This document shows, in pieces, positions 1 through 8,640 of a DNA stretch of 64,000 nucleotides. The position numbers were made by a program, and so were the translations under genes. The stretch lies in contig JAFDZR010000014.1 in NCBI GenBank assembly GCA_018266875.1, positions 1-64,000 of the forward strand, in the 5' to 3' direction. Numbering within the stretch: position 1 is the first letter of the stretch; every line of letters begins with the position of its first letter. Under the pieces are notes generated by a model. That model searched no databases, was not told where the DNA came from, and saw only the letters and a list, made by a program, of their open reading frames with translations. The DNA is from Bacteroidota bacterium (GTDB taxonomy: Bacteria; Bacteroidota; Ignavibacteria; Tepidaquicellales; Tepidaquicellaceae).

Positions 1-111
1 ACCTTCAGAAAAGCAATGACGGTTGGCTCAAACAGGAAATTTTTGCTTTTCGCCAATACTCTGAATTTCTTTTCGGCAATTTATCACAGGTGGGTTAAAA
101 AAATTGTTTAA
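1..111 (+). CDS. Possible 3' end of an upstream gene (partial)
   Basis: Frame 1 is open from the window edge to a TAA at 109-111 and encodes 36 residues ending in a basic, hydrophobic stretch. It could be the C-terminus of a gene that starts outside the window, but 36 open codons can arise by chance. No family is recognisable and there is no clear terminator after it. The following 150 bases up to the barrel gene are very AT-rich and hold nothing else I can name. Confidence 0.3.
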   Translation, partial: TFRKAMTVGSNRKFLLFANTLNFFSAIYHRWVKKIV

Positions 112-263
112 ATTAAAACATAAATTAGAGTTCATTATTAAAGTTTTTTTATTTATTTGAAAATGTTTTGGACAGCACTGATTACTGACGCATACCCATT
201 GAATTTAATTCACTCTTTTTTTCATTCATTATTAGTATTTTATTTAAATAAATATTTTGAGTC

Positions 264-1586
264 ATGAAAAAATTATTTTTTTTATTGCTCTGCATTCTTT
301 CATTTCACCGCCTCTCCGCTCAGGAAAATTCGGAGCCGGATTTACGGAGATTCATTGGCATCAATTCCCATTTAAGTTACAAAATGCTTGAGAATAATCA
401 GGACATAAGAAAGCTTGACATACTTCTCAATGAAAAGCGAAAAGGAGCTCTTGATAATTCAATTCTTATAATCGGCACTTCGATCACCGCACTTGCGGAT
501 TATCAGAAGACAAACACCGAGTCAAAATTCGCTTATCTCATGAGACATCCGACTGCAGCAAATGAGATCGGAATGGAAGTCTCCGAAGCGGTCCTTCATT
601 CATTTCAGCTTTCAGTGACCGGTTCTGTAAACAACTGGCTTACTATGTATGCGGAGATCCTGTATGACCCCGAACAGAGCTTCGGCGCAGGAACGATCAC
701 ATCTCTTACAAGAAATCAGCTTCAGCTCAGAAGAGGGATCATTGCTTTTGGTGATCTCAATAAATTTCCCCTTTATGGAGCAATCGGCAAGTTTGACGCT
801 CCGTTCGGAATGATGGGAAGCGTAAATCCTTTTTCAAATACATCTATGTGGCATGCATTTGCAGGACTTGGTTACGGCGCACTTGCCGGATTTACGAAAT
901 GGAATCTGAATGCTTCAGTCATGGCAATTCAGGGTGGAGCGCAGTTCAGAGGTCTTAATACTCCCGTCGGGGATTCGACAAATGTTCCGTCAAAGCTTAA
1001 TAACTTCGCAGCTGATATAAATTATACATTCATTATTCATGATGATTATTCTCTGAAGCTCGGAGGATCATATCTTTACGGAAGCGCTTACAATCAGGAA
1101 TTTCCGGTAATTCATTTCGGACCGGGAAAATCAAACAATCCCGCTTACACTTTTTACGGCGTTTTTTCTTTCAGAAATATACTGCTGATGGAGGGAGGTT
1201 ATGTAACTACTGTAAATGTCTGGCCCGGAACACATAATCCGAATCCTCCGCTTGATGTATTTGAAGCCTCAAAAGTTTCTTCAATTGATGCGGGAATAAA
1301 GTATACTTTTAACGCCGACGGTAAAATCCCGATTTCCGCTTCAGCAGAATTTTCCAAATTCATCTCAGGTCCGGAAGGTTCACCCTGGCAGAGGCAAAAT
1401 CAGATCATAGTTGGATTTTCATCGGAAATAAACAAGTCCGTCAGATTTTTTACCGAATATTTCAGAACAGTCGGCTACACACCTCTGAATTTTATCAGCG
1501 GCGGGAATTTAGCTCCCGGCAAAACACACAGCGACAGGGATGTTAACACGTTCGGAATTGTTCTTGGCGGGATGGTTACACTATGA
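264..1586 (+). CDS. Outer-membrane beta-barrel porin-like protein
   Basis: A 440-residue secreted protein. Residues 1-19 form a signal peptide (basic start, hydrophobic Phe/Leu core, cleavage near Ser-Ala-Gln). The rest is rich in alternating polar/aromatic segments and Gly/Asn turns and ends in hydrophobic residues (MVTL), as outer-membrane barrels do. The middle (about residues 120-190), with an 'AEILYDPE' strand and then 'GAIGKFDAPFGMM', resembles the LbtU/DUF3573 siderophore-porin group; that assignment is tentative. Its role is probably passive uptake or efflux of a small solute across the outer membrane. It stands alone, with AT-rich flanks and no partner transporter in the window. Confidence 0.7.
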   Translation: MKKLFFLLLCILSFHRLSAQENSEPDLRRFIGINSHLSYKMLENNQDIRKLDILLNEKRKGALDNSILIIGTSITALADYQKTNTESKFAYLMRHPTAANEIGMEVSEAVLHSFQLSVTGSVNNWLTMYAEILYDPEQSFGAGTITSLTRNQLQLRRGIIAFGDLNKFPLYGAIGKFDAPFGMMGSVNPFSNTSMWHAFAGLGYGALAGFTKWNLNASVMAIQGGAQFRGLNTPVGDSTNVPSKLNNFAADINYTFIIHDDYSLKLGGSYLYGSAYNQEFPVIHFGPGKSNNPAYTFYGVFSFRNILLMEGGYVTTVNVWPGTHNPNPPLDVFEASKVSSIDAGIKYTFNADGKIPISASAEFSKFISGPEGSPWQRQNQIIVGFSSEINKSVRFFTEYFRTVGYTPLNFISGGNLAPGKTHSDRDVNTFGIVLGGMVTL

Positions 1587-1851
1587 CCGGAAATAACTGA
1601 GCGGAAATAAATAATATTGAACAGTCTTGATTTTAAAATTCCTCTGAAATGAACTGCTGAAACTTACTGCAGCAGATATAATAATTTTTTAAATAAAATA
1701 AAAATATTTCAAATAAAACTTCCGGCTGCCGGAAAGCTGAATATAAATAAACTTAAAAATTAATCAGCTCATTAAGTAAAATGCCCGCTGTTTTATCTGT
1801 TAATTTATATTAAAATATATTGTCAATTTAAATCCCCTGAATTAATACTCT

Positions 1852-2307
1852 ATGGAAAAATTAAAAATAAGAAAAGCCCGCAGGACAGATAAGAAAAGTA
1901 TATTAAGATTAGTCAACGAACTTGCCGAATTTGAGAAACTTACTCCTCCTGATAAAAACGCCCGGAACAGACTTATCAAAGACGCCTTCTCCGCCAATCC
2001 GCCGTTCAGGGTTTTACTTGCTGAATATGAAAATGAAGTTGTCGGTTATTCGTTCTATTTTTTCACATATTCTTCTTTCCTTGCAAAGAGGACTCTGTAT
2101 CTTGAGGATATTTATATTTCAGAAAAATACAGAAACCTCGGCATAGGTAAATCTTTTTTCAATGAACTCATAAAGATCGCCGAAAAGAACAAGTGCGGCA
2201 GAATGGAATGGGTTGTCCTGGACTGGAATGTCAGCGCAATTAAGTTCTATGAGAAATTAAACGCCAGGGAACTCAAGGAGTGGAAAACTTTCAGGAAAAT
2301 GATCTGA
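1852..2307 (+). CDS. GNAT-family N-acetyltransferase (diamine/SSAT-like)
   Basis: A 151-residue acetyl-CoA-dependent N-acetyltransferase, cytoplasmic. It has the full GNAT fold: N-terminal 'IRKARRTDKKSILRLVNELAEFEK', beta-4 'LYLEDIYIS' near residues 83-92, the acetyl-CoA pyrophosphate loop 'RNLGIGKSFF' near residues 94-103, and a C-terminal 'AIKFYEKLNA'. The N-terminal 'ELAEFEKL' followed by the 'LEDIYI' strand is typical of spermidine/spermine and thialysine acetyltransferases, so a polyamine or diamino acid is a plausible acceptor. The exact substrate cannot be read from the sequence. It is monocistronic, since the next gene starts 125 bases later. Confidence 0.8.
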   Translation: MEKLKIRKARRTDKKSILRLVNELAEFEKLTPPDKNARNRLIKDAFSANPPFRVLLAEYENEVVGYSFYFFTYSSFLAKRTLYLEDIYISEKYRNLGIGKSFFNELIKIAEKNKCGRMEWVVLDWNVSAIKFYEKLNARELKEWKTFRKMI

Positions 2308-2432
2308 TACGAAAACGGATCTTGCGATTAATTAAACCAATTCAATATCATAATTGTCTTAAATATGAACTTAATAAGCGGCTTTAAATCAAATTTAATC
2401 TGTGAATTTAAATTAATACAGGATAAAATATA

Positions 2433-3029
2433 TTGACGGATATTAATTTAGATATTAACAGTGAAGATAATGTGCTTATTGATTCTTTTAAAAACGGAAA
2501 CAGGAATGCTTTCAATTTGCTTGTCCGGAAATATCAGAAAAGAATATACATGGTTATAAGAAAAATGGTGCTTGATCATGACGATGCGGATGACATTACT
2601 CAGGAAGTCTTTATTAAACTTTACAGATCAATTGTGGACTTCAGAGGTGATTCAAAGTTTTTTACATATTTATATAAAATTGCAGTCAATTATTCCCTGA
2701 ACCATTTGAACAGGAATAAGAAAATACTGCCCCGTAAGTCTGAATTCGATGAAAAGCTGGAAGATCATTCTTACACTAATGCATCAGGAGCGGATGAAAT
2801 CATAGATGAAAAAGACAGGTCGGTCGTTCTTAGGAAAGCAATAGAGTCGCTGCCCGAACAGCAGCGCGCAGTCTTTGTGATGAGATATTATGATAATCTG
2901 AGTTATGAGGAAATTTCCAAAATACTTAATAAATCAGTCGGCGGAATGAAAGCAAATTATTTCCATGCTTTAAAAAAAATAGGAACCTGTTTGAAAAATA
3001 ATAAACTGTTTGAGTCTTTGAATTCCTAA
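2433..3029 (+). CDS. ECF-type RNA polymerase sigma factor
   Basis: A 198-residue sigma-70 family extracytoplasmic-function factor. Region 2 lies near residues 25-90 ('RKYQKRIYMVIRKMVLDHDDADDITQEVFIKLYRS', which contains the core-binding DDITQEVF helix). Region 4 lies near residues 135-185 ('LPEQQRAVFVMRYYDNLSYEEISKIL', a helix-turn-helix). Regions 1 and 3 are absent, as expected for ECF factors. The start is a TTG at 2433 with an AGGA about 9 bases upstream; no ATG gives a full region 2. The next gene, 9 bases downstream, is a membrane anti-sigma factor candidate and the third is a Spy-like periplasmic protein, so this is a cell-envelope stress module. Confidence 0.9.
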   Translation: MTDINLDINSEDNVLIDSFKNGNRNAFNLLVRKYQKRIYMVIRKMVLDHDDADDITQEVFIKLYRSIVDFRGDSKFFTYLYKIAVNYSLNHLNRNKKILPRKSEFDEKLEDHSYTNASGADEIIDEKDRSVVLRKAIESLPEQQRAVFVMRYYDNLSYEEISKILNKSVGGMKANYFHALKKIGTCLKNNKLFESLNS

Positions 3030-3038
3030 TACAATTAT

Positions 3039-3872
3039 ATGAAAACCAATAATAAAATTAATTTAACGAAGCAGGAGATTCTGGAAAATCTTCCTGACTT
3101 TGCTGCGGGAAATATTTCAGACAGGGATATCTCAGATTCAGTCATGAAAGCCCTTGAATCTGATCCTGAATTAAAGAGGGAATATGAAGAGATACTCATT
3201 TCAATGAATTTTCTTGAAAAGTCTGAACTCAGCGAACCGCCTGTTAACTATTTCAACAATCTTTCAGTCAGAATAAATGAAAGGATCGGTGAAAATACTC
3301 CTTACGAAAGATCCCCATCATTTATTCCGGGTCTGAATAAATTTTTCAGGATACTTATCCCGTCGCTTGCAGTTTTACTGATTGCGCTATATTTTATCTT
3401 CAGACAGAATGAACCTGTTAATCAACTGACCGGAAATGACAGCTCAAATATAAACAAATCAGTTATAGTTGCCGAGAACACTACAGACGGGACAAAAGAT
3501 TCAGCTATGATCAATAAGGAGTTAATTACCCAGCCGGATGTGATTATTTCCAAGGAAGGGAATGTTCATAAGAAAAACAATTCCCGTAAAACAGCAAATG
3601 AGAAAAAAGTAATTAGAACTGACATTGCAGAAATTAAGAAAGGCAATGAAGATAATAATTCAGATCTATCAGATTCTGCCGTAAACAATATTCCATCCGG
3701 ATATGCCGATATTTTTGATCTTGAAATAAATGAAGAGACAGATCCGGTTGAAGAAAACGAAATTATAGATGCAGACGAAAATTCCGAGATAGATCTACAG
3801 GAAGAATTCCGTCAGCTCTCACCGCAGGATCAGCAGGAAATAATAAGTATTTTAAAAGATTCTAAAATTTAA
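3039..3872 (+). CDS. Membrane-anchored anti-sigma factor candidate
   Basis: A 277-residue protein directly downstream of the ECF sigma gene. Residues 1-90 are a soluble acidic, helical domain ('NLPDFAAGNISDRDISDSVMKALESDPELKREYEE') like the N-terminal zinc-independent anti-sigma fold. No HxxxCxxC zinc motif is present. A single transmembrane helix lies near residues 107-126. The remaining 150 residues are a polar, Asn/Asp/Glu/Lys-rich periplasmic tail ending in 'QLSPQDQQEIISILKDS'. By position and architecture it should hold the sigma factor at the membrane and release it on an envelope signal. The periplasmic part matches no family I recognise. Confidence 0.75.
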   Translation: MKTNNKINLTKQEILENLPDFAAGNISDRDISDSVMKALESDPELKREYEEILISMNFLEKSELSEPPVNYFNNLSVRINERIGENTPYERSPSFIPGLNKFFRILIPSLAVLLIALYFIFRQNEPVNQLTGNDSSNINKSVIVAENTTDGTKDSAMINKELITQPDVIISKEGNVHKKNNSRKTANEKKVIRTDIAEIKKGNEDNNSDLSDSAVNNIPSGYADIFDLEINEETDPVEENEIIDADENSEIDLQEEFRQLSPQDQQEIISILKDSKI

Positions 3873-3878
3873 ATTATC

Positions 3879-4358
3879 ATGAAAACTTTAATCAGATTGT
3901 GTTTAATTATTCCGCTTTTGATAAGCGTAAATTCTTTCGCCCAGAGTGATTCATCCAGAGAGCTGAGACGCCAGAATCTAGAGTCTGTGCTGAAAGAAAA
4001 ATTAATGACGAGTCTGAACATTGACGAATCAACCGCGGACAGGGTCATAAAAACCCATAAAGAAAACAGCAGTTCCATGCGGGAGATCAATAAAGAAAGA
4101 AAGGAACTTTACAGATCGATAGAATCAGATCCCGATGCTTATGATGTGAATACAAAACTTGACAAGATAATTGACCTTGAGCAGAAAATAATCGATCAGA
4201 AAAAAAAGTTCTATGATGAGTTAAAATCATTCCTCACTCCCCAGCAGATAGCAAAATCCATCTTCATGAGAAAAAAGTTTAATAAAGAACTGAGAAAGGA
4301 AATGAAAAAAAGAGGTTACAAAAATAAAGGTAAAAGAAATAAATTCGATAATAACTGA
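3879..4358 (+). CDS. Spy/CpxP-like periplasmic LTxxQ protein
   Basis: A 159-residue exported protein with a signal peptide over residues 1-21 (core LIIPLLISVNSFA). The mature part is almost wholly helical and charged. It carries 'SFLTPQQIAKSIFMRKKFNKELRKEMKKRG' near residues 122-150, the LTxxQ signature of Spy/CpxP-type chaperones and periplasmic stress sensors, and a very basic C-terminus. It lies 6 bases after the anti-sigma gene, so all three genes should be cotranscribed. The likely job is sensing or buffering misfolded envelope protein, or a metal, and feeding back on the anti-sigma factor. An intrinsic terminator follows. Confidence 0.75.
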   Translation: MKTLIRLCLIIPLLISVNSFAQSDSSRELRRQNLESVLKEKLMTSLNIDESTADRVIKTHKENSSSMREINKERKELYRSIESDPDAYDVNTKLDKIIDLEQKIIDQKKKFYDELKSFLTPQQIAKSIFMRKKFNKELRKEMKKRGYKNKGKRNKFDNN

Positions 4359-4422
4359 ATTTATTCCTTAAGAAGTGTTCTGAATCAGAGTTTTATTGTA
4401 AATGTTAGTAATAGAAAAAATT

Positions 4423-4462
4423 GCCGGAATTAATTTGATATAAATGTAATTCCGGCTTTGTT
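4423..4462 (+). terminator. Intrinsic terminator of the sigma/anti-sigma/Spy operon
   Basis: A perfect 10-bp stem pairs 4423-4432 (GCCGGAATTA) with 4447-4456 and is followed by TTTGTT. It lies 65 bases after the Spy-like gene and before ileS, separating the two transcription units. Confidence 0.75.
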
Positions 4463-4573
4463 CCCCCCGAAACCCACATTACACCAAAAGTATTGCTTAA
4501 CATATAAGTCTTCTTATTTCATTGAAATTAAGTCGCTATTTTTTTAGCTTACTTACTTATTTAATTAATTTTG

Positions 4574-7500
4574 ATGTACGAGAATCTCCCTGAGAATATA
4601 ATTTTACCCGACCTTGAGAACGAAATACTTGAATTCTGGAAAGAAAATGAGGTTTTTAAGGAAAGTATAAAATCCAGACCTTCCGACAACACCTTTACAT
4701 TTTATGAAGGTCCGCCTACTGCAAACGGAACGCCGGGTATTCATCATGTAATCTCCCGAACAGTTAAAGATATGATCTGCAGATACAAGACTATGCGCGG
4801 TTTCAGGGTTTTCAGAAAAGCAGGCTGGGACACACAGGGTCTGCCGGTTGAAGTGGAAGTCGAAAAAAAATTAGGAATAAAATCAAAAAGCGATATTGAG
4901 CATTACGGTGCGATAGAATTCAACAACGCCTGCAGGGAATCAATTTTCACTTACCTGAAGGAGTGGGAGGAAATGACCGACAGGATCGGATACTGGATAG
5001 ATCTCAATGATGCATATGTCACATACCATAATGAATATATTGAATCGGTATGGTGGGCACTGAAAAAATTTTTCGAGAAAGGATTCATATATAAAGGCTT
5101 CAAGATACTCCCTTTCTGTCCGGTCTGCGAATCTCCGCTTTCTTCACATGAAGTAGCGCAGGGATATCAGGATCTGAAGGATCCTTCCGTTTATGTAAAA
5201 TTCAGGATCACCGAAGGCGAATTTAAGGATTCATATTTTCTTGTCTGGACCACCACTCCTTGGACGCTTCCTTCAAATGCAGCGCTGGCTGTTAATCCTG
5301 ATTTTGATTATGTTCAGATCAGAAATGAAAACGATGAAAAATTCATACTTGCAAAGGAAAGACTTGAGGTAATCAGCGGAGAGTATTCTGTAATAAAGGA
5401 AATCAGGGGAAGTGAACTTGAGAACATTCCTTATCAGAAACTTTTTGATTTTTTTGATGATGAGAAAAAAGCTTTTTATGTTACGCTTGGAGATTTTGTT
5501 ACAATGGAAGACGGAACGGGAATAGTTCACATTGCTCCTTCTTACGGCGAAGATGATTATCAGACAGGATTAAAATATGATCTTCCGGTTTTTACTGCAG
5601 TCGGAAAGAACGGGTTGTTTACAGAAAAAGCAGCGCCATACAGCAACAAGAATTTCAAAGACGCTGATCAGGATATAATTGCCGATCTGAAAAAAAACGG
5701 ACAGCTCTACAGGAAAGAGATGTTCACACACTCTTATCCTCACTGCTGGAGACATAAAGTCCCCCTTATGTATTTTGCCACAGATTCATGGTTCATAAGG
5801 ACCACTGAATACAAAGACAAAATGATAAAGTACAACAATGAGATAAACTGGAATCCTAAAGCTATTGGATCAGGAAGGTTCGGAAAATGGCTGGAGGAAA
5901 ACAAGGACTGGGCGATTTCCAGGAACAGATTCTGGGGAACGCCGCTGCCGATCTGGTTTTATACTGATGAAAACGGAAAAGAGCATTATCACTGCATTGG
6001 CAGTATTGAAGAACTTAAGGACATGGCTGTAAATTACAAAGAAGTATATGGAGACGAACCGGAAATGGATCTTCACAAACCATACATTGACAATATTATA
6101 ATTGAAACGAAAGACGGAAAACAGATGAAACGTGTTCCGCAGGTAATTGACTGCTGGTTTGACAGCGGCTCAATGCCTTTTGCTCAGTTTCATTATCCTT
6201 TTGAGAATGAAGAGCTTTTCAGGGAAAATTATCCTGCTGATTTTATAGCTGAAGGACTCGACCAGACACGCGGTTGGTTCTATTCGCTTCATGCTATAGG
6301 GACTTTTCTTTTTGGAGGGCCTGCGTATAAAAATCTTATTGTAAACGGATTAATACTCGATAAGAACGGAAAGAAAATGAGCAAGTCAATCGGCAACGTT
6401 GTGAATCCCTTTGAGATGATTCAGATTTACGGCGCAGATGTCTTAAGGTGGTATCTGATCTATTCATCCCCTATTGGAAACTCCAAACTTTTCAACGAAG
6501 ATGACCTTATAGAATTACAGAATAAATTTTTTGATACGCTGATAAATACAGTCAGATTTTTCATTCTTTATTCAAACCTTTCCGGATTTGATCACAGGAA
6601 GGATAAGGAAAACGATATTGAGGAAAGACCGGTAATAGACAAATGGATAATATCAAAGATCAATTCTCTGAAAAAAGAATATCAGGAACTGATGGATGAA
6701 TATGACATAACCAGGACCACGAGAATTTTGTTTGATTTTACAAACGACGAACTATCGAACTGGTACATAAGAAGGAACAGAAAAAGATTAAGAAATCCCG
6801 AAGATGAAAATGACAGGATATCCGGTTACCATACTCTTCATTATGTAATTACGGAACTGCTGAAAATGATCGCACCGGTATCTCCTTTTCTTTCTGAAAA
6901 ACTATACATGACAATGACACAGTCTGAGGATTCAATACATCTTTCCTATCTTGAAGATCCGGACCTGAGTGTTATTGATAAAAATCTTGAGGAAGAAATG
7001 AAAATGGCTCAGAACATTGTTTATCTTGTGAGATCCATTCGGGTTAAGAACAATCTCAGGGTGAGACAGCCGCTGCGTCAGATACTTATTCCCGTATTGA
7101 ACAAGAAGGACAGGGAAATGATCGAGAATGTTAAGGATATAATACTTGAAGAGGTAAATGTAAAAGAACTTAATCTGCTTGAGGGAAATTCAAATATAAT
7201 TGAAAAGAAAGCCAAGCCGAATTTCAAATCAATAGGACCTAAATTCGGAAAGAACGTAAAGATGGTTCAGAATCTAATACTGAATCTCGATCATCAGCAG
7301 ATTTCGGAAATTGAGGTAAAAGGTTACATTGAAACCGATGGAATAAGGATACAACGGGAAGATATAGAAATTTACACTAAGGATATTGAAGGCTGGATAC
7401 TTGATACAAAGGACAATCTTACTGTTGCTCTTGATATAAAGCTTGACGAGAAATTAATTGAGGAAGGCATTGTAAGGGAATTCATCAACAGGGTTCAGAA

Positions 7501-7717
7501 TTTTAGAAGGAATAATAATTTTGACGTCAGCGACAGGATTAATGTTTATTACAATACTTCTGACGAGATAATAAGTGTATTAAAGAAAAACCTCAAATAT
7601 ATAAAAAATGAAACACTGAGCAATAAGATTGAAATTTCAAACGGTCATGATCATGATTATACCAAAACAGACATTAACGGAATTGCATGCGACATATTCA
7701 TTCAAAAAATAAATTAA
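4574..7717 (+). CDS. ileS: Isoleucine--tRNA ligase, type 2 (IleRS2)
   Basis: A class Ia aminoacyl-tRNA synthetase that charges tRNA-Ile; cytoplasmic, about 1047 residues. In order it shows: the Rossmann signature region at residues 47-58, which reads GPPTANGTP then GIHH; the CP1 editing domain with 'WTTTPWTLPSNAAL' near 225-240 and 'GTGIVHIAPSYGEDD'; the KMSKS loop at residues 601-605; and the anticodon-binding helices. The length, the 'FRKAGWDTQGLPVEVEVEKKLGI' block and the C-terminal architecture are those of the eukaryote-like type 2 enzymes, which lack the zinc tail of type 1. Where most enzymes have HxGH, this one has GxHH. I chose the ATG at 4574 over the in-frame TTG at 4571. Downstream are the dksA-like gene and lspA, a familiar ileS-lspA neighbourhood. 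Confidence 0.97.
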   Translation: MYENLPENIILPDLENEILEFWKENEVFKESIKSRPSDNTFTFYEGPPTANGTPGIHHVISRTVKDMICRYKTMRGFRVFRKAGWDTQGLPVEVEVEKKLGIKSKSDIEHYGAIEFNNACRESIFTYLKEWEEMTDRIGYWIDLNDAYVTYHNEYIESVWWALKKFFEKGFIYKGFKILPFCPVCESPLSSHEVAQGYQDLKDPSVYVKFRITEGEFKDSYFLVWTTTPWTLPSNAALAVNPDFDYVQIRNENDEKFILAKERLEVISGEYSVIKEIRGSELENIPYQKLFDFFDDEKKAFYVTLGDFVTMEDGTGIVHIAPSYGEDDYQTGLKYDLPVFTAVGKNGLFTEKAAPYSNKNFKDADQDIIADLKKNGQLYRKEMFTHSYPHCWRHKVPLMYFATDSWFIRTTEYKDKMIKYNNEINWNPKAIGSGRFGKWLEENKDWAISRNRFWGTPLPIWFYTDENGKEHYHCIGSIEELKDMAVNYKEVYGDEPEMDLHKPYIDNIIIETKDGKQMKRVPQVIDCWFDSGSMPFAQFHYPFENEELFRENYPADFIAEGLDQTRGWFYSLHAIGTFLFGGPAYKNLIVNGLILDKNGKKMSKSIGNVVNPFEMIQIYGADVLRWYLIYSSPIGNSKLFNEDDLIELQNKFFDTLINTVRFFILYSNLSGFDHRKDKENDIEERPVIDKWIISKINSLKKEYQELMDEYDITRTTRILFDFTNDELSNWYIRRNRKRLRNPEDENDRISGYHTLHYVITELLKMIAPVSPFLSEKLYMTMTQSEDSIHLSYLEDPDLSVIDKNLEEEMKMAQNIVYLVRSIRVKNNLRVRQPLRQILIPVLNKKDREMIENVKDIILEEVNVKELNLLEGNSNIIEKKAKPNFKSIGPKFGKNVKMVQNLILNLDHQQISEIEVKGYIETDGIRIQREDIEIYTKDIEGWILDTKDNLTVALDIKLDEKLIEEGIVREFINRVQNFRRNNNFDVSDRINVYYNTSDEIISVLKKNLKYIKNETLSNKIEISNGHDHDYTKTDINGIACDIFIQKIN

Positions 7718-7742
7718 CAACTTAATATCAAGGAGAATTAAA

Positions 7743-8633
7743 TTGGCAAAGACTAAAAAAGTTTCTGTTAAAAAGAAAGCAGCCGTTAAGAAACCGGCGG
7801 TGAAAAATAAATCCTCAAAAAAATCCGGAAGCCCTGAAAAAAAGGTCTCTACGGTAAAAGCCGGTAAGAAATCAGTTGTTAAAAAAGCCGCTGTCAAAAA
7901 GCCGGCTGTTAAAAAAGCTGTAAAAAAAGCAGTCCAAAAATCCTCAGGCAGCAGGACAGCTGTCAGGAAGGTTAATGCACAAAAATCCGGCGGAGATAAA
8001 ACCGCAGTTACGAAAACCGCTGCTAAGAAAATTTCCGTCAGCAAGCTGACTGATTCCATGAGTAAGGAAATTAAGAAAAAAGTAAAGAAGGTACTTGCTA
8101 AATCAAAAGCAAAATTAAAATCAGTCGGAAAGCCCGGTAAAGTGCCGAAAATTATCAGACCTGTCATTAAAAGCTCTGCTGAACCGGAAGTCAAGACCGT
8201 AAAACAAAAAAAATTCAAACCGAATAAAAAAGTTAAATACAATACTTCTGAACTGAAATTTTTCAGGAATATTATCCTTCATGAGAGAAAGGCAATCCTT
8301 GAAAGCGCAAAAGCCAATATGGAAGCTCTGGTGGATAAAGATTCGGGCGAATATAAAGGAGATAACCTGACATACTCTTCGCATATGGCCGAGCAGGGTA
8401 CGGATGAGATGGAAAGGGAAAAGAATTATCTTTTCGTGCAGAGAGACGAAAAATATCTCGGATATCTTCAGGATGCACTGATGAGGATCGATCAGGGAAC
8501 ATACGGTATCTGCGCCGACTGTAAGGACGAGCCCAAGAATCTTTGCAGGACCTGCCCGCTGATTGACAAAGAAAGACTGGAACTTGTTCCTATTACGCAG
8601 CATTGCATTGAATGTAAAAATCTAAGAGGATAA
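7743..8633 (+). CDS. DksA/TraR-type C4 zinc-finger protein with histone-H1-like N-terminal tail
   Basis: A 296-residue protein in two parts. Residues 1-165 are an extremely basic Lys/Ala/Pro/Val repeat tail ('KKAAVKKPAVK', 'KKAVKKAV' and similar), like bacterial histone-H1 homologues and predicted to bind DNA or RNA. Residues 170-296 form a DksA/TraR module: a helical hairpin ('FRNIILHERKAILESA ... MAEQGTDEMEREKNY'), then 'RIDQGTYGICADC' and a zinc finger. Six cysteines (C257, C260, C268, C271, C288, C291) occupy the finger where four are usual. It probably acts on RNA polymerase in the secondary channel or as a nucleoid protein. The start is a TTG with a strong AAGGAG seven bases upstream. 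It lies between ileS and lspA, 7 bases before lspA. Confidence 0.88.
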   Translation: MAKTKKVSVKKKAAVKKPAVKNKSSKKSGSPEKKVSTVKAGKKSVVKKAAVKKPAVKKAVKKAVQKSSGSRTAVRKVNAQKSGGDKTAVTKTAAKKISVSKLTDSMSKEIKKKVKKVLAKSKAKLKSVGKPGKVPKIIRPVIKSSAEPEVKTVKQKKFKPNKKVKYNTSELKFFRNIILHERKAILESAKANMEALVDKDSGEYKGDNLTYSSHMAEQGTDEMEREKNYLFVQRDEKYLGYLQDALMRIDQGTYGICADCKDEPKNLCRTCPLIDKERLELVPITQHCIECKNLRG

Positions 8634-8640
8634 TTCCCTT

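Noticed and set aside
1720-1734. Short TTCCGG/CCGGAA hairpin after the first barrel gene
   Set aside because: Only 6 bp with a 3-base loop, no T-run, and 130 bases from the stop; too weak to call a terminator.
1820-1848. TTGTCA-N17-TAATAC promoter-like match before the GNAT gene
   Set aside because: It would start transcription at or after the ATG at 1852; the region is AT-rich enough for chance matches.
4463-4570. T-box or other leader before ileS
   Set aside because: Only about 110 bases without a specifier stem or T-box sequence; T-boxes are also not expected in this lineage.
7637-8242. 201-residue minus-strand frame, hydrophobic and Phe/Leu/Thr-rich
   Set aside because: It is the complement of the Lys/Ala-rich repeat gene; AAA/AAG codons read back as Phe/Leu. 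No ribosome-binding site or family.
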